Shown: positions 14,785-22,564 of the stretch, in pieces
How positions within the stretch are numbered: the stretch's first letter is position 1
How the letters are laid out: each line of letters starts with the position of its first letter
Origin: Phycisphaerales bacterium
GTDB lineage: Bacteria; Planctomycetota; Phycisphaerae; Phycisphaerales; UBA1924
DNA: 34,943 nt
Direction of reading: 5' to 3'
NCBI GenBank assembly: GCA_007693785.1
Contig: RECY01000031.1
Span: 1 to 34,943 of the forward strand
Translations under genes and position numbers: made by a program
The notes under the pieces: generated by a model
Database searches by the model: none
What the model saw: the letters and a program-made list of their open reading frames with translations, nothing else
Told to the model about the DNA's origin: nothing

Positions 14785-17700
14785 ATGGGCAAGCGGAAAT
14801 CGAAATCAGACGCCTCCAACGGCGTCGCGGTCGCACGGACACCCTCCAAACGCGAGAAGCCGCGAACGCCGATCGAGGTGCCGGTTTCGCCCTCGCCCCG
14901 GAAAGCCGGGCGCGACGCCGACGCGCGGATGATCCGCGTCCGCGGCGCCAAAGAGCACAACCTCAAGAACATCGACGTCGACATCCCGCGCGATCGCCTC
15001 GTCGTCATCACCGGGCTCAGCGGCTCCGGCAAGAGCTCGCTCGCCTTCGACACGATCTTCGCCGAGGGGCAGCGCAAGTACATGGAGTCGCTGTCGGCCT
15101 ACGCCCGCCAGTTCCTCGACCAGCTCAAGAAGCCCGACGTCGAAGAGGTCGAGGGCATCCCGCCGACGATCGCGATCGAGCAGCGTTCGAGTTCGCACAA
15201 CCCGCGTTCGACCGTCGCGACGACGACGGAGATCTACGACTACCTGCGTCTGCTGTTCGCCCGGTGCGGGAAGCCCGTGAGCTGGGCCGTGACGAAGGCG
15301 AAGAAGGACGGGACGGTGCTGGAACGCTCCGGGCGAGCGATCACCGCGAGCAGCGCGAGCCAGATCGTGGACGCCGTGATGCAGTGGGCGGAGGGGACGC
15401 GCCTGATGGTGCTCGCCCCGGTCGTGCGTGGGAAGAAGGGCTTTCACAAGGATGTCATGGAGTCGCTGCATCAGCAGGGCTGGGGGCGGGCGCGCGTCAA
15501 CGGCACGGTGCATGACCTGCGCGACGTGCTCGCCAAAGGGGGCGAGAACCCGCTGGATCTCGGGCGGTATCACAAGCACGACGTGGACGCGGTGATCGAC
15601 CGCGTGGTGCTCAAGCCCGACGCGCGCCAGCGCCTGGCCGAGAGCGTGGAGAGCGCGCTGCGCATGGCCGACGGGGCCGTCGTGCTGAGCGTGAACGACC
15701 CCGACGACACCAGCAAGTGGACGGACCACGCCTTCAGCGAGAAGTTCGCGGACCCGGAGCACCCGGAGATCGCGCTCGCGGAGCTCAGCCCGCGCCTGTT
15801 CAGCTTCAACTCCCCGTTCGGCGCCTGCCCGACGTGCCACGGGCTCGGGTCGATCCTCGAGTTCGACGAGGAACTCGTCGCCCCCGACCCCGAGCGCACG
15901 CTCCACCGCGGCGGCATCGCGCCGTGGAAGAAGAACGGCCCCGGCGGCATGATCTACCCGCGTCTGCTCCGACGCTGGGCGCGCGCGATGGGCGTCGATA
16001 TGCACACCCCCGTCAGCGATCTCGACGAGGAGACCTACCGCATCCTCCTCCACGGCGCGACCCCCGAGGACGGCGTCGCCTGGGACGGCGTTCTCCCCAT
16101 GCTCCAGGCGTGGTTCGACAAAACCGAGTCGACCTGGGCGAAGGACCACCTGCACCAGTTCCAGTCCGAGCGCACCTGCCCCGACTGCTGCGGCGACCGC
16201 CTCCGCGTCGAGGCGTTGCACGTGCTGATCGAGAGCGGGCACAAAGCCGACACCGCCAAGGCGTTCAGCACCAACGTCATCGGGCGTGCGCACACCGACG
16301 GCTCGCAGCTCAACATCAGCGAGCTGAGCCGCCTGAACATCACCGACGCGATCCGCTTCGTCGAAAAGCTCAAGCTCAGCAAGGAACAGCTCGTCATCGC
16401 CGAGCCGATCGTGCGCGAGGTCGGCAACCGCCTCCGCTTCCTCGCCTCGGTGGGGCTCGAGTACCTCAGCCTCGACCGGCGCACCGCGACCCTCTCCGGC
16501 GGCGAGGCCCAGCGCATCCGACTCGCGACCCAGGTCGGCTCCGGGCTCGTCGGCGCGTGCTACGTGCTCGATGAGCCGACGATCGGGCTGCACCAGCGCG
16601 ATAACGACCGGCTCATCGCGACGCTGCGCCACCTGACCGACATCGGCAATACCGTGATCGTCGTCGAGCACGACGAGGACATGATTCGGGCCGCCGACCA
16701 CCTGCTCGACATCGGCCCGGGCCCAGGGGTCCACGGCGGGCGCGTCGTCAGCCAGGGCACCGTCGACCAGGTCACGGCCGACACGAACAGCCTCACCGGC
16801 GACTACCTCTCCCGACGCCGGACGATCGACACGCCCGAAACCCGGCGCGTGCTGAGCGAGAAGCAAGCGATCGTCGTGAAGGGTGCGAAGGCGAACAACC
16901 TCAAGGGCATCGACGCCGCGTTCCCGACCGGCGGGTTCATCTGCGTCACCGGCGTCAGCGGCTCCGGCAAGTCGACGCTCGTGAACGACATCCTGCTCAA
17001 GGCCGTCCGGCGCGAGCTGCTCGGCTCCAAGGACAAGCCCGGCGCGCACACCCGCGTCAACGGCATCACCCGCGTCGACCGCGTCATCGAGGTCGATCAG
17101 TCGCCCATCGGGCGCACGCCGCGGAGCAACCCCGCGACCTACACCAACGTCTTCGACGAGGTCCGCAAGGTCTTCACCGCGACCAAGGAAGCCAAGATCC
17201 GCGGGTACAAGCCCGGGCGGTTCAGCTTCAACGTCACGAGCCAGGCCGGCGGCGGGCGCTGCGAGGCCTGCCAGGGCCAAGGCACCAAACGCATCGAGAT
17301 GCACTTCCTCCCGGACGTCTTCGTCGAGTGCGAGGTCTGCAACGGCGCCCGCTACAACCGCGAGACGCTCGAGGTCACCTACCGCGGCAGGAGCATCGCC
17401 CAGGTCCTAGACATGACCGTCGAGGACGCCTGCGGCTTCTTCGAGAACCACCCCAAGATCCTGCGATTCGTCGAGTGCCTCCGCGACGTCGGGCTCGACT
17501 ACATCACCCTCGGGCAGCCCTCCACCACCCTCTCCGGCGGCGAGGCCCAGCGCATCAAGCTCGCGACCGAGCTCGGCAAGGGCGTCCGCCCCGACGGCAC
17601 CGGCACCGGCGAGCACACCCTCTACATCCTCGACGAGCCCACCACCGGGCTCCACTTCGAGGACATCCGACGCCTGCTCACCGTCCTCCAACGCCTCGTC

Positions 17701-17889
17701 GACGCCGGCAACACCCTCGTCGTCATCGAGCACAACCTCGACGTCATCAAGTGCGCCGACTGGCTCATCGACCTCGGCCCCGAAGGCGGCGACGGCGGCG
17801 GCACGATCGTGGCCAAAGGCACGCCGGAAGACGTCGCGGTGAACAAGGCGAGCCACACGGGGCGGTATTTGAAAGCGATGCTCGGCTAA
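14785..17889 (+). CDS. uvrA: Excinuclease ABC subunit A
   Basis: ABC-type ATPase that finds DNA lesions and delivers UvrB. Two ATPase modules are complete: Walker A GLSGSGKS at 77-84 and GVSGSGKS in the second half, with signatures [14 protein letters not shown] and [14 protein letters not shown] and Walker B segments [10 protein letters not shown] and [10 protein letters not shown]. The second zinc module is intact (CEACQGQG, then CEVC). The first is unusual: the N-terminal pair that is normally C-x2-C reads D323-x2-H326 (ADPEHPE), while the C-terminal pair C348-x2-C351 is kept. Residues 1-48 are an extra basic, Pro/Ser-rich N-terminal extension. GGAGGT lies 8 nt before ATG 14785. Length 1034 residues versus about 940-960 for many bacterial UvrA proteins. 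Confidence 0.97.
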   Translation: MGKRKSKSDASNGVAVARTPSKREKPRTPIEVPVSPSPRKAGRDADARMIRVRGAKEHNLKNIDVDIPRDRLVVITGLSGSGKSSLAFDTIFAEGQRKYMESLSAYARQFLDQLKKPDVEEVEGIPPTIAIEQRSSSHNPRSTVATTTEIYDYLRLLFARCGKPVSWAVTKAKKDGTVLERSGRAITASSASQIVDAVMQWAEGTRLMVLAPVVRGKKGFHKDVMESLHQQGWGRARVNGTVHDLRDVLAKGGENPLDLGRYHKHDVDAVIDRVVLKPDARQRLAESVESALRMADGAVVLSVNDPDDTSKWTDHAFSEKFADPEHPEIALAELSPRLFSFNSPFGACPTCHGLGSILEFDEELVAPDPERTLHRGGIAPWKKNGPGGMIYPRLLRRWARAMGVDMHTPVSDLDEETYRILLHGATPEDGVAWDGVLPMLQAWFDKTESTWAKDHLHQFQSERTCPDCCGDRLRVEALHVLIESGHKADTAKAFSTNVIGRAHTDGSQLNISELSRLNITDAIRFVEKLKLSKEQLVIAEPIVREVGNRLRFLASVGLEYLSLDRRTATLSGGEAQRIRLATQVGSGLVGACYVLDEPTIGLHQRDNDRLIATLRHLTDIGNTVIVVEHDEDMIRAADHLLDIGPGPGVHGGRVVSQGTVDQVTADTNSLTGDYLSRRRTIDTPETRRVLSEKQAIVVKGAKANNLKGIDAAFPTGGFICVTGVSGSGKSTLVNDILLKAVRRELLGSKDKPGAHTRVNGITRVDRVIEVDQSPIGRTPRSNPATYTNVFDEVRKVFTATKEAKIRGYKPGRFSFNVTSQAGGGRCEACQGQGTKRIEMHFLPDVFVECEVCNGARYNRETLEVTYRGRSIAQVLDMTVEDACGFFENHPKILRFVECLRDVGLDYITLGQPSTTLSGGEAQRIKLATELGKGVRPDGTGTGEHTLYILDEPTTGLHFEDIRRLLTVLQRLVDAGNTLVVIEHNLDVIKCADWLIDLGPEGGDGGGTIVAKGTPEDVAVNKASHTGRYLKAMLG

Positions 17890-17893
17890 CTAC

Positions 17894-17975
17894 ATCCGGC
17901 GTGGCACGGGCGTCCCGCCCGTGCAGACCTTCTGACGTGCTTTCGCACAGGCGGGACGCCCGTGCCACGCCGGAT
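17894..17975. repeat. Intergenic palindrome with perfect 26-bp arms after uvrA
   Basis: Arms 17894-17919 and 17950-17975 are exact inverted copies, extendable by 4 bp after one mismatch. The core GTGGCACGGGCGTCCCGCC is of the same kind as the repeat after uvrB (both share GTGGCAC). It starts 5 nt after the uvrA stop and ends 9 nt before the convergent YCII-like gene stop, so it could act as a bidirectional transcript end, though no T-run follows. Confidence 0.9.
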
Positions 17976-17983
17976 GGCTCGAA

Positions 17984-18691
17984 CTACGCCCCCATTTCCG
18001 CCACCATCTTCGACCCGTACCACCCGTGCACCGTCCACGCCGGCCCTTCGGGCAGCATCTCCCGAGCCGCGGCTTCGGCTTCCGCGTCGAGCCAGATCAG
18101 GAGCAGGTCCGTGCCGTCCGCTCCCGCCCCGTGCAGGCGACCGGCGATCGGGACGCCGGCGGCTCGGCTCGCGGCGCCCCCCGCAGCTTCGTCCCACGGG
18201 GCCGAGGCGAAGTAGTACCTCCGCCCCTCCCACGCGTCCGGCACGTCCGGATCGGCCAGGCGACGGGCCTCGTCTTCCTTCTCCAGGCGCGGCAGGTCCG
18301 TCAGCGGGCGGTCGGTGGTGAAGCGGTGGGCGGTCATCGTGAAGACGCCCATCTCGGCGGCCGGGTCGGTCTCGGCCAGCTTGAGACCCTCGCCGACGTC
18401 TGTCTCGTCGAAGACGAAGATGCCGCGGTGCTTCGGGTCGGACCGCGGATCGACCAGCGGCCCCGCGATCAGCAGTTTCCCGACCTCGGCGAGCCGCTCC
18501 ATATTCGCAAAATGCCCCTGCATGGCTTCCTGAGCCTGCTCCCGCGTCGGCGTGACCGGGCCGGAGGTGATGAAGACGAAGACGTAATCGCGTGATTCCC
18601 CCGCGGGCGAGTCGTCACCCCGGGCGAAAGGCACGAGCATGACGCATACGGCGAACCAGAGCGGAACAACGAGACGGATGTAGCGTGTCAT
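17984..18691 (-). CDS. Secreted YCII-like domain protein
   Basis: The N-terminus (MTRYIRLVVPLWFAVCVMLVP) is a signal peptide, so the protein should leave the cytoplasm. The mature N-terminal half resembles the YCII fold: HFANMERLAEVGKLLIAGPL, then RGIFVFDE and a segment ending PAAEMGVF, the order of helix, strand and loop seen in YciI-type proteins. The second half (RRYYFASAPWD to HGWYGSKM) may be another copy or a lineage-specific extension. YciI-like proteins are small ferredoxin-like folds, mostly cytoplasmic and of unclear role, so an exported version is unusual. It ends convergently with uvrA across the palindrome and starts 68 bp from the divergent mntA-like gene. Confidence 0.7.
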   Translation of the reverse strand: MTRYIRLVVPLWFAVCVMLVPFARGDDSPAGESRDYVFVFITSGPVTPTREQAQEAMQGHFANMERLAEVGKLLIAGPLVDPRSDPKHRGIFVFDETDVGEGLKLAETDPAAEMGVFTMTAHRFTTDRPLTDLPRLEKEDEARRLADPDVPDAWEGRRYYFASAPWDEAAGGAASRAAGVPIAGRLHGAGADGTDLLLIWLDAEAEAAAREMLPEGPAWTVHGWYGSKMVAEMGA

Positions 18692-18748
18692 GCCACACAG
18701 CTTACCAGCAATCCGTAGTGCGCCACAGCGTTTCAGAGCGAAACCGAG

Positions 18749-18754
18749 TAGAAT
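18749..18754 (+). promoter_or_regulatory. -10 box of the mntA-hepT-HIT operon, probably leaderless
   Basis: TAGAAT ends 5 nt before ATG 18760, too close for a ribosome binding site. The mRNA would begin at or next to the start codon, as proposed for uvrB. No convincing -35 is seen. Confidence 0.45.
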
Positions 18755-18759
18755 AGGGT

Positions 18760-19062
18760 ATGGAACGCGACACGGTTCTTGCCAAGCTTGGCAGAGCGAT
18801 GCTGGGGCTGCGGGCCCGCTACGGCGTCGGCTCGCTCGGCCTATTCGGCTCGGTCGCGCGCGGGCAGGATGACCCGGAAGCGGACGTGGACGTGCTCGTG
18901 CGATTCGAGCCCGAAGCGGTTGTGACGCTGGTCACCCTGAGTCGGCTTCGCGACGAACTCCAGTCCCTGCTCGGCGTCGAGGTGGACTTGATCGAGGACC
19001 ACCCGCGTCTGCGCCCGGGCTTCCGGGCCGAGGTTGAGAAGGACCTGATCCTTGTCGCGTGA
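18760..19062 (+). CDS. mntA: MNT-type nucleotidyltransferase antitoxin
   Basis: A minimal nucleotidyltransferase of 100 residues. The catalytic signature is complete: GSVARG at 30-35 (G30, S31), then D42 and D44 in ADVDVLV, and a third carboxylate D76 in VDLIED. In characterised MntA-HepT pairs this enzyme neutralises the HEPN toxin by transferring AMP groups to a tyrosine beside the RX4HXY motif. The downstream gene is such a HEPN protein and overlaps it by 11 nt, so the assignment as antitoxin rests on both sequence and context. The start is fixed by the family N-terminus and the close -10 box. Confidence 0.88.
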   Translation: MERDTVLAKLGRAMLGLRARYGVGSLGLFGSVARGQDDPEADVDVLVRFEPEAVVTLVTLSRLRDELQSLLGVEVDLIEDHPRLRPGFRAEVEKDLILVA

Positions 19063-19423
19063 AGCGGGGCATCAGCGCCTCAAGGCTCGCCGGCGTGTCT
19101 CGCACATGCTGGAAGCGATCGACGCGATCGTCGGCTTCATGCAGGGGCACACACGCGAGAGCTTCGCCGAGGACCTCCGCTCGGTCTACGCGGTCCGAGC
19201 AGCGTTCGCCATGCTCGGCGAGGCGGCGAACAAGGTGCCGGACGCGATCAAACGCACGCGTCCCGAGATCGAGTGGGACGCGATGCGCTCTTTCCGAAAC
19301 TTCGTGGTGCATGTGTACGACCAGGTCGATCCCGGTCGCCTGTACGACACCGGCGAGCAGTACCTCCCGCCGCTGCGCGAGCGTCTCTTGAAGCTGCTCC
19401 AGACGCTCGAGGACCACATATGA
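19052..19423 (+). CDS. hepT: HEPN-domain RNase toxin (HepT-like)
   Basis: A 123-residue mostly helical protein with the complete HEPN active site R82-x4-H87-x-Y89 (RNFVVHVY), as in HepT toxins, which cleave RNA as dimers. Y89 is the position modified by the partner nucleotidyltransferase in the known systems. The helix pair LEAIDAIVGFMQGHT and VRAAFAMLGEAANKVPD is typical of the family (DUF86). The start is probably TTG 19052, overlapping the antitoxin gene by 11 nt, so production would be coupled to antitoxin translation. Its TGA stop overlaps the ATG of the next gene (ATGA at 19420-19423). The gene is intact. Confidence 0.88.
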   Translation: MSREAGHQRLKARRRVSHMLEAIDAIVGFMQGHTRESFAEDLRSVYAVRAAFAMLGEAANKVPDAIKRTRPEIEWDAMRSFRNFVVHVYDQVDPGRLYDTGEQYLPPLRERLLKLLQTLEDHI

Positions 19424-19869
19424 CCACCGGCGCCATCACCGCCCGCGTCGAGCGCCTCCGACGCGGTGAAGACCCGCAGCTGCTCGCCCGCCTGCCCTCG
19501 GGCTGGGCGATCCTCGGCAACCACCAGCCCGACGCGATCACCGGGTGCTGCATGCTGCTGCCGGACCCGGTCGTGGCGAGCGTGAACGAGCTGAGCGGGG
19601 ACGCCCGTGCCGCGTTCATGACCGATTTTGTGCGCCTCGGCGACGCCGTGCTCGAGGCGACCGGCGCCGAGCGGGTGAACTACCTGATCCTGTGCAACCA
19701 GGTGCCCGAACTGCACGGGCACGCGGTCCCGCGGTTCGCGAGCGAGGACGCGGCCCAGCGCAAGCTCGGGCCGTTCGAGGCGTACGACTTCCCGAACGCG
19801 AGGCGGGCCGACGCGGGCGGGACGGATTGTGAGCTGATCGAACGACTGCGGGCCGCCCTCCGCGGCTAG
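19420..19869 (+). CDS. HIT-family nucleotide hydrolase/transferase, coupled to hepT
   Basis: A 149-residue HIT-superfamily protein. The catalytic segment is PELHGHAVPRF, with H99 at the nucleophile position and H101 following; the first His of the HxHxH triad is Glu97, and in some LHAH-type HIT relatives this position also varies. Upstream motifs (GWAILGNHQPDAITGCCMLLPDPV and RVNYLILCNQ) fit the nucleotide-binding half. HIT enzymes hydrolyse AMP from lysine, adenylates, dinucleoside polyphosphates or nucleotidylated intermediates. The ATG overlaps the hepT stop in ATGA, so the three genes are one translationally coupled unit. A role in removing AMP from HepT, or in clearing nucleotides made by MntA, is my inference. 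Confidence 0.85.
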   Translation: MTTGAITARVERLRRGEDPQLLARLPSGWAILGNHQPDAITGCCMLLPDPVVASVNELSGDARAAFMTDFVRLGDAVLEATGAERVNYLILCNQVPELHGHAVPRFASEDAAQRKLGPFEAYDFPNARRADAGGTDCELIERLRAALRG

Positions 19870-20660
19870 CCCTGTCCTTTGGGTGGGATGACCAGCCCGA
19901 ACGCCTCAGGGCGCTCCAGGTCCGCCTCGGTCAGCACCTCCGCCAAGTCATCCACGCGTTTGGCGCGATCGATGGTGAACATCCCCACACGCGTGCGGCG
20001 CAGCCCGGCCAGCACGCCGCCGGTGCCGAGCGATTCGCCGAGATCACGCGCCAGGCTGCGGATATAGGTCCCCTTGCCGCAGTCGATTTCAAGGCGAGCG
20101 ATCGGCCACGCGTACTCGGTCAGCTCGCACCGATCGATGCGCACGGGTCGCGCAGCGAGCTGCGGGCCCTGCCCGCTGCGGGCGAGCTTGTAGGCGCGGG
20201 TGCCGTCGATGCGCATCGCCGAGTGCGCCGGCGGGCGCTGCTGGATCTCGCCGACAAACCGTGCGCACGCCGCCCGCACGTCCGCCTCGCTCGGCGGGCT
20301 CGGCACATCGATCACCGTCGTTTCGCCCTCCAGATCATCCGTCGGCGAGACGCAGGACAGGTCCACGCTCGCTTCGTAGGTCTTCGCACCGCCCATCACC
20401 TGCGCGCTGCACCGCGTCGCCTTGCCGATGAGCACGACGAGGACGCCGGAGGCGAGCGGGTCGAGCGTGCCGCCGTGCCCGACCTTGACGCGCTTGGGCG
20501 CGCCGCCGCGGCGCAGTCGCCGCTTGATGTTGTTGCAGACCGAGGCCGAGGTGTGCCCGAGGGTTTTATCGATCAGGAGCACCCCGGTCGGCCCGGGCGT
20601 CGGGGGGGTCACTGACGCTCTCTCCGGTCGCGTCTGGTCGTGCTCGCTCATGTCGCTCAT
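19866..20660 (-). CDS. truB: tRNA pseudouridine-55 synthase
   Basis: Makes pseudouridine 55 in the T-loop of tRNAs. The catalytic aspartate is D67 in GHGGTLDPLASGVL; KTYEASV and CGKGTYIRSLARDLG are further family motifs. The start at ATG 20660 gives 264 residues and overlaps the upstream glycosyltransferase stop in ATGA; the frame is open further upstream only as a shadow of that gene, and Met 20651 is an alternative. The protein is shorter than E. coli TruB and seems to lack a full C-terminal PUA domain. Residues 1-25 are a Pro/Thr-rich hydrophilic lead. Its stop codon lies in the same CTAG as the convergent HIT gene stop. Confidence 0.95.
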   Translation of the reverse strand: MSDMSEHDQTRPERASVTPPTPGPTGVLLIDKTLGHTSASVCNNIKRRLRRGGAPKRVKVGHGGTLDPLASGVLVVLIGKATRCSAQVMGGAKTYEASVDLSCVSPTDDLEGETTVIDVPSPPSEADVRAACARFVGEIQQRPPAHSAMRIDGTRAYKLARSGQGPQLAARPVRIDRCELTEYAWPIARLEIDCGKGTYIRSLARDLGESLGTGGVLAGLRRTRVGMFTIDRAKRVDDLAEVLTEADLERPEAFGLVIPPKGQG

Positions 20661-22528
20661 GGGCGATCCGTCAGCACGGCGAGCGATTCGCGCCGCCCGC
20701 GGGAGTAGTTGAACCCGGTCGCGCCGCCGAAGCGAGTCATGCCGTCGGCGACGAGCGCGGGGGCCAGGCGTTCGGGAACGATGAGCACGCCGTCGCGATG
20801 CGCCCGGCGCCACTGGGCGACGTCGGGCTCGTTGAGGCGCACCAATCGGCCGCGGGTCGCGAACACGAGGCTGTCCTCGTGATACTGCACGCTCGCGACG
20901 GGGCGCACGCCCGCCGGGTCGGCCTGCGTGATCACACCCTCCAGGCGATCCGTCAGACGCACCACGCCCGGCACACCCGCGACCGTCACCGTCACCGCAA
21001 AGATCAGGCCCGCGAGGAGCCCCACGCCTTGGGTGCGCACAAACCGTCCGTCGTCGGCGTCATCGATCGTGCGCCAGAGCGCGTACGCCGCCCCCGCGCA
21101 CGCCGCGGCGGCCGCAACGCCCGCGAGCGCTTGCAGGCCGCCGAGCCGCACGCTCCAGATCGCCCCCACCGCCGCCATACCCAGCAGCACCCACCCGAGC
21201 ACGACCCAGAGCCGATACCCGAGGCGCGCCGGCTTCCCGAACGCGCTCGCGATGGACCCCGCCTGCGCCGCGAGCAGCCCGCGAGCCGTCAGCAGCGCCA
21301 CCGCGGGGTACAGCGGCATCGTGTAGTGCGGCAGCTTGGTGCTCACCAGTTCGAACACCACCCAGCTCGGCACGAGCCACGCGAGGCAGAACAGCTCGCC
21401 CTTTCGACCCGCAAGGCGGCGACGCCAGCGATACCAGACGCCGCGCAGACGGCTCACCACCCCGAGCCCCCCCGCGACCCGCGGCGTGCGCACGCCCCGG
21501 CGCACCGCACGAACCAGCCCCAGCCCCGTCACGATCACGCCCGGCCAGAACAACGCCATCAGCAGTACGAAGTGATACCCGGGCGGGCCCCAGTGCCCCT
21601 CCTTCGGCGCGGCGCTCCGACCCAGCACCTCGTCGAACACGATCTCGAAGTAGTTCCCAAAGCCGACCTGAGCGGCTACCGCCAATACCCACGGCAGCAC
21701 CATCGCACCCAGGATCACGAGCCCCATCAACGGGCGCAAACGCGCGATCCACGCCCACGATCGCGTCAGCACACCGATCGCGACCACCGCCAGCACAACC
21801 ACCATCGGCGCGATCGGGCCCTTTGCCAAGACGCCGAGCCCTATCGCGACCCACAGCGTTCCCAATGCAAGCATCGGCACGCGCTCGCCCCGTGACGACC
21901 GACGCCACACAACCCACAGCGCCGCCATCGCGACCGTCGTGCACGCCAGCAGCAACTGATCCGCCCGCGCCTGGCGGCTGTCCCACACCACCATCGGCGC
22001 CACCGCCAGCATCGCCGCACCCAACGCACCGGCACGCGGATCGAACACACGAACGCCCAGCCACCACGTCGCCAGCACCGCGACCATCGCCCCCAGCACC
22101 GACGGCACGCGGTACATCCAGATCGCGTCGCGCGCCGGATCGCCCCGGGTCCATATCGCGGCCGAGCCCGCCTGCAACCAGTACACCAGTGGCGGCTTGT
22201 TCAGCCGGTCCCGCTCGCCGATCATCGGCACGACCAGTCCGCCCCGGTGCAACGCCTCCACACGCTGATCAGACGGGAGCGCGACCGACTCGAACATCTG
22301 GCGGCTCGCCTGCGCGAACCGCGCCTCGTCCCGATCGATCACCGGCAGCGCCGACAGCCCGGGCAGATAGATCACCAGGCACCAGAGCAGCAGCAAGCCG
22401 CCGGCCGCGGGGTTCCGCCACCACGCGGCCCCACCCCGGAAACAGAACCGATCGCGGATCGAGCCGAGCCGAGCGTGCAATCCCACCTCCGGGGGGCAAT
22501 GATCCGACCGAGCGCTTGCCCACAACAC
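20657..22528 (-). CDS. ArnT/PMT-like integral membrane glycosyltransferase
   Basis: A 623-residue protein with about ten hydrophobic helices, probably a GT-C fold transferase using a polyprenyl-phosphate sugar donor. Family-like motifs are IDRDEARFAQASRQM in the first outer loop (the DE pair fits the catalytic acid region of ArnT-type enzymes) and RLNKPPLVYWLQ. The hydrophobic segments start at GGLLLLWCLVIYLPGL. The acceptor (lipid A-like, glycan or protein) cannot be told from sequence. GTG 22528 is the longest start; TTG 22480, preceded by GGAGG with 5-nt spacing, is a good alternative giving MHARLG. It is translationally coupled to truB downstream, which looks like packing rather than a shared pathway. 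Confidence 0.85.
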   Translation of the reverse strand: MLWASARSDHCPPEVGLHARLGSIRDRFCFRGGAAWWRNPAAGGLLLLWCLVIYLPGLSALPVIDRDEARFAQASRQMFESVALPSDQRVEALHRGGLVVPMIGERDRLNKPPLVYWLQAGSAAIWTRGDPARDAIWMYRVPSVLGAMVAVLATWWLGVRVFDPRAGALGAAMLAVAPMVVWDSRQARADQLLLACTTVAMAALWVVWRRSSRGERVPMLALGTLWVAIGLGVLAKGPIAPMVVVLAVVAIGVLTRSWAWIARLRPLMGLVILGAMVLPWVLAVAAQVGFGNYFEIVFDEVLGRSAAPKEGHWGPPGYHFVLLMALFWPGVIVTGLGLVRAVRRGVRTPRVAGGLGVVSRLRGVWYRWRRRLAGRKGELFCLAWLVPSWVVFELVSTKLPHYTMPLYPAVALLTARGLLAAQAGSIASAFGKPARLGYRLWVVLGWVLLGMAAVGAIWSVRLGGLQALAGVAAAAACAGAAYALWRTIDDADDGRFVRTQGVGLLAGLIFAVTVTVAGVPGVVRLTDRLEGVITQADPAGVRPVASVQYHEDSLVFATRGRLVRLNEPDVAQWRRAHRDGVLIVPERLAPALVADGMTRFGGATGFNYSRGRRESLAVLTDRP

Positions 22529-22564
22529 ACATCATGCCATGACAGACCACACGCAAGGAGCCCG

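Noticed and set aside
14806-17304. 832-codon minus-strand open frame opposite uvrA
   Set aside because: Shadow of uvrA in the antisense direction; no start signal and no recognisable domain.
17894-17975. CRISPR-like or terminator reading of the inverted repeat after uvrA
   Set aside because: There are only two inverted arms, no direct repeat-spacer series and no T-run; an intergenic palindrome is the simpler call. No CRISPR array was seen anywhere in the window.
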